64,000 bases of DNA from Struthio camelus (lineage: Eukaryota; Chordata; Aves; Struthioniformes; Struthionidae), in the NCBI RefSeq assembly GCF_040807025.1, contig NC_090943.1, positions 4,636,356 through 4,700,355 on the forward strand, in the 5' to 3' direction. The translations under genes and the position numbers were made by a program. The notes below the pieces were generated by a model. It was not told where the DNA came from. It was given only the letters and a program-made list of their open reading frames with translations, and searched no databases. Every line of letters begins with the position of its first letter. Position 1 is the first letter of the stretch. This document shows positions 39,181 to 51,100 of the stretch, in pieces.

Positions 39181-42100
39181 AGAAAGATAAGGGAAGGAAC
39201 AACAACAACAACGACAACAACAACAACAAAGGAAAGAAAACAAGAAAAGAAAATGAAAGAAGACAAGATTTCTGAGTCAGAGGTTTGACCCAGGTCTTTA
39301 AAAAAAAAAAAAAAAAGCCAACCCTCTTATGCTATTAATAAATGTCTTTCCATTCATTAAGACGGCAATTTTCAGTGGACAGAAAAGTGTCCCCAGATTG
39401 AGCAGTCATGGCATGGATTTAGAGAGATAGAAGGGGGTGGCTTGCTACCCCCACTGTCCTGAGAAAGACAACTTTGCTGAAGAAGGAGGCTATCTGGAAA
39501 GGAACAGTTCCTCCAGATGGATTTTTTTGCCTTTTTGAGAGGGCACTGATTGTTTTTTTTTACTGCTGAAGGTAGCTGCCTTTAACGTCATCAAGCAGGA
39601 GCATGGACTGTCTTATGTCTGCTATGAACTGGAGGCAGCAAGTGAGGTTGTAACATTACAGATTAGGGAAGACGTATCAGCCCAGAGAGGCAATCCAAGC
39701 ATGTATATACCTCCTCAAGCCCCACGATCCACTGCTCGTGCTGCCTGGGCTGGTTAGCAACAGGTGCTGTAGGAATATCTCCTCTTCCCTCTAATCTTCA
39801 TCTTTAGAGAACTGTTGGGAAACCTTCCTACAGGTGTGATTCCTGGCGACTCATTAATTCTAACTTTAGTGATTTCACAGTTAAACATTTAGCCAGGGCT
39901 GGGATTCAGACACTGTCTGTAGGAAATGGGGAGATTCACCTCCAAGGAAGCATTTTGTCTTATCCTACGAAAGATAGATAGAATGAATATTCCTCTAGGG
40001 GCTATTTGCTAACATTGATGATAATGAGAGCGGAAATGATTACAGAATAAGCTTGACCCTTAACTTTTAAAAGGTGAAGGATAGGAATGTGAATTCTCGC
40101 ATCCTTTGGGACTCTGGCTTTCTACCTCTGAGACTTCTGAGTTTCGTCTGTGTTTATACAGATTTATTTCCAAGTGATAGGTTATAAATCCTTGCTATAT
40201 AAACCTTGTTGTATGCAATTATTGTCATGTCTGATACCATTTTTTTCAGGGAAAACTAGTCAGCCGGGAGTCTTACACTACTACAGGTAGAGGGACTTTG
40301 GCATCTGGACTAGGCTCTTTACAGATATGCCTGCAGCTGTCTGCAGAGTGGAGCTAACCTGGAGTGATGTATCATACACACCTATGGGCTGCCAGGCACC
40401 ATTTTAACATTTTAGCATATTGCAGCAGACTGTGTCCATGATGAAATACTTATCAGATAGGATGAGAGAATAGAAATTCCTGCTTTTCAAAATGCATGAT
40501 CCACAAAGCTTTTATTGTCAAATTGTTGCTTATATACAAACTCCAACTGCACATCTGGTAAGAGTCAATGCTCTAAGTGTTGATGGTTTCAGTATCTCCA
40601 GCCAGGTCTGGAGAGAAGCTTTGCACTCTAAGTTAGAAAGCCAGGGAGGGCCAGAGACCCACTGATCATCTTGAGTAAACAGTCTTTTACTGTGTCAAGG
40701 GTTCACATCAGAGTGGAGGAAGAATTCTGACACAGATTTTCCAAACAATTCTTTACTCTGATGTGAAAATAAACTAGAAGAGTCATCATGAAAGCTTCCT
40801 CTGTGAAACTGGGCACTTTTTAACTCCTATCAGCTATATATGGGGAGTTGTACGGTTCAGGATATACTTTGTGCCTTGCAGAATAAAGCCATCGACATCA
40901 AAAATATCATGTACTTGTAAGTGACAAGAAATTGAGAAGTGGGTGCTGAAATGCATAAAAAAAGACATTTCCTCTCTTAAAGAGTTTGAAGTCTCAGGAA
41001 ACCAAGGGTAGGAAACAGAAGAGAATTGCATTCGTTATCCTTCCCACTAAGCTAAACTGCCTTCTTCCAACATTTAGCAGGAATAGAGGTGGGAATGGAA
41101 ACATAAATCTATTATCACTGAGCTATGCAGTTGCTTTAATACAGCTTCTGTTGTGGTCTTAGACATATGGATCCAAACCTACGGCTAGGTGCTGCATTCC
41201 CCCCAAAAAACAGAGCTAGGTGCCTAAATTCCTGGTATAGCCACTCTTGGCTGATCTGCTTTGGAGAGACACTTCCTATAGGAATCCAGGCCCAGCACAC
41301 CTTAAATCTCCTTCTTAAGGAACTGGAAGTGCGGAAGGATCGGTTTGTCTGGACACTTAGTTAGCCCAGTTAATGGAGAGAGATGGGTTCCTCTAAGGTG
41401 GGTGAGTCACTGGGTCCTCAAATAGGTGTCTGCAAGAGGTAGGCAGAATCCTTCCTTGGAACTGCTTGTTTGCCTTTGTTGATTATTAAAGGAGGCTTGA
41501 CGGGGGAGCTTGCATTAATCATCTAAAATTGTCTACCTCAAATTGAGAATCTGGTGTAAAGCTACTCGTTTAGATTCCTTTAATACCACCAGGAAGAGGT
41601 GGAAGCCCTACAGGAACAATAACTAGGACTTCAGTTGTGCAAGCTTGATGCTAGACTCAGGCAATCTAAGTTTCAGTTGGTTGGACTTAAGCGACACGAA
41701 CTGCCACCTTTAGGAAAACATGTTGCACATACAGAAAGGGAGATATTTCTGTTTAGTATGGAGGAATACTTGTGATAATGGACAGTAAGGATCTTTGGGT
41801 TTTAGTGTGATTTATGTTTTAAGTATTAAGGGTAATTAATTGTTTTACTAAATCTAGTATAAAGCTAATGCATTTCATTTTCTTTTTTCTCAAGATAATA
41901 CTAATTGCGTGTGATTTATCAAGAAAATATATTAGCATGCCTATATTGTCACATATAGAGTACCTATTAGTAAATATATACACATTGATATACACCGATA
42001 CGTATATATAATAGATACTGTTTAGTATAAAGCTACGCAATGAAATACAGTCAGATAAATGCAATCCAATACACAGAAGAGCATGCAAGTATTACTCCCA

Positions 42101-45100
42101 AGTCTTAAAACCAATCTTGAAAAGATATTCCTCTAAATGAAGACTGTAAGACAATCAGTGTTTCAGCTTCTCTTGTTCTGTAGGTAATCAAGTTAGAGAG
42201 AGGAAATAAACACTGAAAATGTCCTCTAGGTAGTCATTTTCAGCCCCAAAAAATCCTGAAATAATCTATTTAACTGACTGAAGAAAAAGATTGGAAATAG
42301 GCCTTTACTTTTAACTTTGAGGTTAAAAGTTTTGGGTACAAGATTTCAAGTTACGGGTAGGACTTTCTCCGCTAACTAAATATGTTGTCCATGACCGGTG
42401 TCATGTCACTGCCGTGGTGACCTCACACTTTACAGTCAACCAGAATCAGGAGTGGTAAATGTATGGCAGAAGCAAAGTGGATCCTCATATATTTTTCAAA
42501 TGCATTTGAGCAGCGAACTTTCTTGCTGCATCAGAAATCTTTACTTAGTTTTCTATGGTTTCTTCTAATTTCTGGTGATACACAATACTACTTAAGTAAG
42601 TATCCCAATATCACTCCTAGGGCACAATGGACTGGAAGATCTTTACTGCAGTGATTGCGAAGGTAGTTGTACTGAAATGGACAGGATTTTATGAAGCTCA
42701 AGGTTTGACTCAACTTCCTTCAAAGCCAGTGGAAACATTGGCCCTGACTTCAGCAGTCTGTCATTCCCAGGCTCACAGCTTTCTAATCAGAACTTGGCTT
42801 TTTCAGAAAGGAGTTAGCAGATGGAGAGAGCTAGACTTTATGGAAGATCTTGATGAGATAATGTTTAACAGACTGAAAACTTTGTGAAAGGCCGAGGATT
42901 TCTCTGACTTCTTCAGTAGTTAGGCCTGTGTTCAAAATTTTTCATTTTTCAGTTTTTCATCCTATGGCACTATCCATTTCATCAAGACTTCCGTTGAAGA
43001 GAGGTATACATTTCAGAGCATATTCAGCAGTTGTTTGGACTATGTCTTTTGGTACCACAGGCCGGTTTACAGGAGTGACTGAACACATCATTCCACAAGA
43101 GAGAAAGGACATGGGTAGTAGGATTTTTGGATGTTTTTCGTGTGCCTTTCTGTATCTCAAAATGCCAGATGAGATTTAATCCTCCAAGCCGGGAGTCAGT
43201 GTGACGTGAATTGCAGACAGCTATGGTTTTGTATACAGGAGAGAACTAAAATATTCAGCCACCAGAGTCATATCGGAAAAAATGAACTGAGGAAGCACAG
43301 ATAGGGAGAACAGGGAGTACAGAGATGATTTCAGAGGAAATCTGAGATGAGATCTGAGAGATGCATGCAAGCTACAGAGACAGAGGCAAAAAGAGCAGTG
43401 ACAAATATTCTTAATAAATGATGTATGCACTTGATGCAGAACCTATCGGGGAGGTTTTTGGCTTGCATTGCACTGGAAACTAAATTAGATCACTGGAAAG
43501 ACTCTTCAAGTTCTTGAAACCTTCCCATCCTGCCAGTGGATTCAGTCATTTCTTCCATTTTTGATTAATTTTCAAAAATACTACATATTACCAATTTATT
43601 CCTGACTCTTTGATCCCACTGAATTGCTTTTTCAAAAGTGACTAATATACTAGGTGCCCAGCTGTGAAACACTTAAGAGGCCCTTGTTTTCAGAGAGCAT
43701 AGAAAATGTCCCTACTTTTCCCCAAGTGTGCTAATGGACTTTTTAATGAGTGAAGATCTCTCTTTTATGTGACATCTAAATTACAGTTCTTCTACCATCA
43801 CAGCAACCTAGGGGCACATCTTTGGAGGAGCTCTCAGGAAAGACTGCTCTTTACTGAGTTGCACTATGGCATACGGATGCTGCAGAAAAGTCTCTCTTCC
43901 TGGTGCTTGCTAAGTCTGGTATTGTCCAATCCATGTCACCTGAGAGAATCACAATGCAAACTGCAATGAGCTTTGATTGCACTGTTTGTATGTGGGCAAA
44001 CAGATGAAGTAGCCTACTGTAGAGGAAATTAAAAAAAAGCAGTGTTATAGTTCTTCATATCAGTAATTGTGCCGCTCAAGCCAATGCTCCAACCTTATGG
44101 ATGTCAGGAAAAGAAAAGTTCACAAGTCCGAAATCTGTCTCTGTAAACTTTGTCTCAGGTTTTTGGCATGCCCACTCTCGTTGTAGGCAGCTTCTTCCTG
44201 TACACTTGTGACTGCTTTGTTCAAGGCAAGATTGTTTCAGCGCTTGGGTCTTAGATTTAAGATACCCTTGTGAATTTTGGTTGCCCGCTAGTGTTCAAGC
44301 CAGCGAAGAGACTGTAGCGTTGCGATGCTCAGCAATGCAAAGCCCAGTTCCTGGAGTGCTGTCTACAACGCTGTGTGAAATCTCTACATTTTCTGTATAA
44401 ATCTTGGAGTCAGGGCACCATACAATGTGATTTTCAGTAAGGTCCCATGCCAGCCTACTGTTTGAAATCTGTCTAGCTACCAGCAAATGCTGAGCCAAGG
44501 GGTATCATTTTAAAACAGCCTCTTCAGAGGGCTCGGCTGCCTTATTGTTGTGCAAGGGTAGTCTCTGTGCCAGACTGGACTCCCCAGCCCCTCAGATCTC
44601 TGCTTTGCTTTGGTTCCCAAATTATCTACGGTGAAAAGGAGTAACTCTTTTCCTACAAGGGTTCAATGGTTAACAGCAGATGCCTCCCAATATGCAATCC
44701 TATACATGACGAAGCAACAAATGTCGGGATCCGGATTTCTCCATCACCTACCCATTCCAGGCAGCTTAGAGGAACAACCTGCACTGTTATCCTAAGGCGC
44801 TGTGAGATTAATAACAAAACGTAAGTAAGCCGTAGCCAACAAATCACAAATAATGTTCTGCCCAGAAGGCTTTTCTTTAACTGTAAAGTGGTTTAATGTC
44901 TCTCTTTTTCTTAAAGCCTGAGGAAAGCCAACAAATTGAAGCTTCATTACTATTTTCAATTTCTTGTATTTATGTGTTATTTTTCCACCCTTTTTTAAAT
45001 ATATATAAGGGTGGGATTACTTGCAGTAAGGCTACAAGATCCTTAGTTAACACCACCAGTCTCATTTTTATTTCTTATAGAATAGGTTGTAGGTTGCATC

Positions 45101-48100
45101 TGTAGCTGCACTTGATGTTGGTTTTCAAACACTGAAGTGGTCTGTAGTATTTAACCTATGACAAAAACTCAGGGCTCTGGTTGTTCTAGCCACATTCACC
45201 TCCCACCCCAAATCCAGTACCCCAAAACAAGTTGTCTGCATTCTGATTAATTGCAGATTAATCGCGCTACCTGTGGTGGTGGGACTGACTACAACCTCAC
45301 CATCGTTCAGCATAAGCAGCACATTTCTTTTAGAGATCCTAAAATCGTTTTTGCTCGTGATCCATGGCTGCTCTCAGAGGCAGAAGGCCGGACGACACTG
45401 ACTGGGCATCTGACCTGTTATGGCAGTTCCTAGGTCCTGCATAAAGCCAACGCACAACTTCCCTGCGGGACGGGGATGGCTAATGCATGCTTCCCCAGGT
45501 ATCGTACATGGATTACACTGATTTCAGTGGAGCTGTGCTGAGGTGTGGTGACTGGGGGTTTGACTCAGCCGGTGCGGATTTGCTAAAGGAAGAGGAAAAA
45601 AGTGAGATGCAGCCTCCTTCAGAGCAGCAAGCAGTCTGGCACACATATTCCCTGTTAGACACTAACACTTGGGAGACCTCAGCGGCTTAGCCCCTCGTTT
45701 GTGCTCCAGCTGTGTCTGCTGGGTGTGTTGCTTAAGCTGGCCTTAGGAAAAAGATAACACTACTTGCTCTGAAGCTTTTCATAATAAACGATGTGTTTGC
45801 CTGCACCATTCCCAGCACTTTTGGTACGAGGAGGGAGCCTGAGTTAGCCCATCTGTCCCAAATGCTTGTTACTCAAAGACATTTTAAATCACTTCCCCTT
45901 TCATGGTTTTGATTTCGTTTTGGGTACTGATTGGCCATTGCTTTCAAGCCTTTTGCTGTACAGAGGACTCAGTATAGATGGTAAATTGTATAGCTTTGTG
46001 TTGAGCTGTCAAGACTTTTAACCATCAAGCCTAAGAACCTTCCAAATACAATTTCGCACCCGCAGCAATAGTCTAGAAATTACAGAAAGTGAAGAAATGA
46101 CTTGTTTCCTGTCCAGCTGAATCCATGTTTATAAATTTAAATGGTAAGGCATTTATGTAGCAATCATTTTGTCACTGCTACTCAAATTGTTTGTTTCTTG
46201 TGTGGGCAGAATGGAAATTGAAATGTATTTTAAAAGACAAAGCGATACATAGGGATCCTATTAAAATCTGAAGAATTGCATTTCAGAATTGTGTTACTAT
46301 AGTTGAACAGCAAGAGGTACTATTTTAAGAGTTACTTATGCTGATTTATAAAATATATTTAAAATCACCCACTGGAGGAGTATAATACATGAAAAAAAGC
46401 CATCTTTTAATTTTCTTTTCATACAGTGCCCTTAATCCTTTTTTTTAATGCTAATATTAGGATGTATGAACCCTCTCTAGGGCTACATATTTAAAAGAAG
46501 TCTGTCCATGCTACTTTAGAACCCAGATGTAAGGTTCTAGAAGAATTCTTGAGGTTTTTAAAAGTCACATTCCTTTTTCCCCCCGCCAGGCAGATATTAT
46601 TGCAAAATTGCAATAGCCTGCGTGACTTCCAGCAAAGTTTCTGTTGAGGCTAAAAGAAGTGCTGGTTGCACTTCTCACTAAAAACATTCTGAAGGCCAAT
46701 AAATCAACTTCCTGTGACTGAAAAGGCAATCTAGCAATGATGTTTTCATCTGTACTGTATTTTCAAAGTCATTAGAGGCTTAGAATGGCCTTCAGTCTTG
46801 CTCAGAAATGTCTCAGAAAGCCTTCAGTCCATCATTTCAATTAAAATCACTATCCCCAGAGCCTCTGGTTTTGCTTTGAATAGCATAGCTTGCAAAGGAG
46901 CAAACCCGCTGCTCCATTCCATGTAAGACTCTATGTGTGTAGAAGATCCTATTATAAATAGAGGAGGTTTAGGGCAGGATTCAGTTGTCTGAATACAGTT
47001 TAGTTGCTTTCTAGACTATGGACTGTATTGATTATGAGTGCAATTCAGTTGCCTAAACATGTTGAATTTTTGAAGACACCCTAGAGTCACTGATATTTCT
47101 ACATGGAGCTGGTAAAATTATCACAAGACTTTTGTAGAAGACGCATGCTCTTCTGCAGTAGCTGCTGAAGGAGGGGTGGGATGCCCTATAGCATCCCAAA
47201 TAGCGCTAGCCGTCTCTGGGTAAGTGGAACATGCCCTAGGTCTCTATAGACTGCAAAAGAAGCCCGGATAACTAGGTCACATGTAGATGCCTGCAAGTCT
47301 CAAAGAAGACTGAGAGACCATTCTGTCAGTCTGAGCATCAAAGCAGAAAAGGTAGAGGAGAGTAATTGCTCCAGGAGAGTAATTAAATCTTTATTGTCAG
47401 GCTTGGGGCTAATTCCTTCAATAGAGAAAAACTGATTCTTGAGCGGTCCCAAGAGTGATTAGGAATATTTTGCCAATAGATATTTCTGAACAACCAAACT
47501 GATTAACTAAGGAAATCCTCTTCATGATTAAAGAAAATTATTTCTTTTTAGTTGCCTTTTTAAGGGAAGAAGCAAAGTGTGTGTGGTCAGATCGCGTGTA
47601 TGTTTGAGGAATTTATTGTGAATATTCCAGTAGCTGATGAACTCATTGTCCAGTTTTGGCCAGTTGACAAAGAGGTGAAGATCCAAAGATTATGAAATCC
47701 ATTTAAGTTTTATGAAAAAGGTTAGTGGAAATGGGAGAGCGTATAAATGTTCGACTTTGAGAAAAGGTGCTACATTAGCTCAATGGTTATGAAATGCCAA
47801 AAATCCATGAGAGTATCCATGCCCACATATATTTGTAAACTGATACATGTGCAAGATAACTTTCTCTTTTTCTCTTTGTCTGTCCTCCTCCTTTACATAC
47901 CCTATTTGCAGAAAAATCTTTAGCTGAGCTTTAACATTCGTGGACCCTAAAGTATCAGCCATGAGGTACAAACTGGAAGGAAATTTGGGCTATTCACTGT
48001 GATAACCCCACAATTGCTTGATTTGTTTTGTCCTTTTTTTTTTTTTATTGAGGTTGCGGGGATCCATCCCGAATGCAAGATATTCCAACAGGTGACGAAA

Positions 48101-51100
48101 GAGGAGGCTCTCTGCTTAGAAAAAAATGAATCCATTTCACCCGATTTTAAAGGTAAAATAACAGTCCTGATTGCGTAGCTCCAATACGAATATGCCTCAT
48201 ATCACTTCAGGGGCACAGTGTGAAGGTGCTCTTTGTTCTCTTGAATGAAGCTTTGATTCCACATTCTTATTTTGCATGGTCTCTGAATAGCTGTTTTGCT
48301 TTTACAGGCTGAGGCCTCATATTGTTTAATTTCAGACCTCTTTAAAAGCTCAGTGTCTAAGTCTGGACTAGTCTTCTAGAGTTCCCCTTTACAGTAAATG
48401 GAGGCAGATGGGTGACTCTAGAGCATGCTTCATAGAATTTGTCAAGCATTTGCTTGCTTTAGGACAAGATTAATTGTTCTCTGGGGGCATATTTCTCTTT
48501 ACTAACTACAAATTGAGGCTAAGACAACTCATTCAGACTTTGACAACTAGGTGCTTGGATTAGGGCAGAAAAATCCTAGTTGTAATATCTTAAATTACTG
48601 AAGTGTTTTCTGTGTTCTTCTCTTATATTCAATGCTACAAAGAAGCTTCAACATAAGAAATTAAACAGCACCCTGAAATTATATTACTTTAAAAATCAAT
48701 CCAATTTTTTGAAAATGTTCTTTACAAAAAAAAAAAAAATCCCTACTCCAAAATATTCTGTTTCAACATTTTCAGAGGATTTTTTTAATGTTTATTGCAG
48801 TGGTATTTTGGAATAGATGCTTAAATATAAATTTTGAAAATTAGAATGAATATTTCAGTCTATAAAATATTTAAGACATGATATGTGGAGGTTAGTTCTC
48901 TTTGCTAGGATTTATGCAATTGGGAGGCCTATTTTGAACCGATTCAAAGTGAAATTTCAAAATGTCCAAATCCTTTCCAAAATTCAGTTATACTTTTCTG
49001 GACAGCTTTTGTTAGAAAAATATTAATCCACCTAACTGAGACTTTCAATTGACATGAATTAGCAGATGTTCATTTTCTTCTAAGCAGTTATGAGGTGAAG
49101 ATGCCTCATATATTTGGTGTGAACAGAAACATTGCAACCAAGTTAAACCATCTGAAAGTCTACCTTTAGCAGCCTACAGAAATCCAGAGACCAACTTCCC
49201 CAATATATCCTTTGTCTTCCTTTTTATTTTTCTGTGGGCTAACCAACCACTCTAATGCCTGGTGTCCATCTTAAGATTGTCCATTCTATCTTAATACATT
49301 TTCCCTACTCTTGTCAAGTCCAGAATGCCTCTTGAACAACTTTTACACTCAGAAGACCCATTAACCTCCCCAAAAGTTCTGGCAAAATTCAGACATTTTT
49401 CATAATGATTTATCAGGTACATTTTCTGTTTGCAAAGTACAGTGTGACATTCCAAGGGTTTCCCTTTTTACTAGAAAGTTGATTACTTGATTTTAGAATC
49501 TTCTTTGTAGCTAAAGCTATTCAAAGAAGTAAAAAAACCCTCACGCTTCAGTTAATTTAAAAATCTTGAACCTTGCCAACTCTGATCTTCTCAAAGTTCT
49601 CCTTTCTACCTTTTACCTGCTAGAGGTGGAAGGACTTTAATGAAAATCTGCTGTATTTACTGCTTTTTTCAGTATATTTAAAAGTCAATCACTAGACCTG
49701 GAAAAACAATTCATCCCCATCATTTCGTAAGGGGTATTTTTAAAATAGACTAACATTTTTAAAAAGTTCTTGGCTTGTGGTTCAGTTTTCAGGAACTGCA
49801 TGTGAGACACTGTGAGAGATTATGATTTTTGAAGAGTTACTTCCCAGCAGCTGCAGAGAATCAGAGGTGGAATTCATCTGTGTTGCAGACTTCTAAATCC
49901 AAACTAGTTCCTCATTACTCTATTTGTACAGAGAGTTGTGTAATGAGTGCCCTCAGTAGAGTCCAGGGTGCGATTCCTCCCATCCTGAAGTAGATGTGCA
50001 AAATAGGCTAATTGAATTAGGCTCTAAAAATGCTTATTTTTCTCCATTGTCTGAAAAAGAGAGCCCTGGGTGACTGAAGCAAACTTAACTATCTGCAATG
50101 TCAACACTACTGGACACAAAGCCTACTGCAGTTGTCTTTATGGAGTCTCAGGTGGCATGTCCCAATCATTAGTCTCTTGAAAATCTCAGTGAGTAAGATG
50201 CATTACTTGCTGCCTCTGCACTCAGTAGTTTCTCTGCTATTAACTTTAGCAGTCACTGGAAATGAAGCCAGATCTGGGACTTAAAACACCTTGGTACAAC
50301 TCCCACATAATGTTACCTGATTCTGTTTTTTTAACTCCATGTTCTCAAATAGGTTAGTTTCTCAGGCCCAGCCCTTCAGAGGTGTTTTAGTCCCTGTAAG
50401 AGGGGCCCTTTAGGTATCTAAGTCTCTTAAGAACGTGGTGGGACTCACATTACATAACTTCAATCATTTAAAAATTAGCAGCCTAGTTCAGTCTATAATT
50501 ATCAAGAAAGACCTAGGTACATACAGCGAGTGATTCATCCCATCCTCAGAAAGGAGCCGCCAATATATTGGATGAATCATCCGCTGGAAGTCCCTGTCTC
50601 TTTCTACTGATTAAAGAAGGAACATAGCTTAGATTAGGTAACACATTTTAGACAATTAAAATTAAGGATAATGAATCTAGGCTCCTGTTTTCCCATCTGG
50701 TGTACTGGGGATACCAGGAATTTCATCCTCCCAAGGGTGATGTGAGGATAGTCCTACGGGAGATTCTTGGTACTATCCTTTGGGAAGACAGAGGGTAACT
50801 TTGCTCAGCCACAGAAAAGTAATATTACTGCCACATTTCAGCTCTTGTCAATTTTAGATTTGCCTTGTCATCAGTCACGGAGGAAACAAAACAGAATCCG
50901 TGGAACAAAATAACACCTCCCAAACGAAACCCATGCACTGTTTTATATCCGCCTTACGACTCCCTAGAGATTAGTTTCTGTTACAGCACAGTGCTTTTTT
51001 TGTTGGTTCAGGCACCTTTACATACTGATAATTTTTCCGCGCCCCACCCACACCTACTTACCAGCAGACGCTGCGTAACCACAGCTCGAGTCTCGATGTG

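Larger units (their letters stand above)
38970..48052 (+). other. Intron 1 of the receptor gene (9.1 kb)
   Basis: It starts GTGAGT and ends TTGAG. It holds the rest of the CpG island, the AAC repeat, an A-run at 39300-39316, the 66-base hairpin at 40.7 kb, and degenerate dispersed repeats near 41.2-41.5 and 47.0-47.3 kb. No other gene is supported. Its identity as an intron depends on the exon 1 call. Confidence 0.6.

Noticed and set aside
38657..39229. 190-codon minus-strand open frame starting with a Leu-rich, signal-like stretch, antisense to exon 1
   Set aside because: The Leu run is the AAC microsatellite read in reverse, and the rest is Pro/Arg/Ser-rich CpG-island sequence. Several frames are open here on both strands, as expected from high GC.
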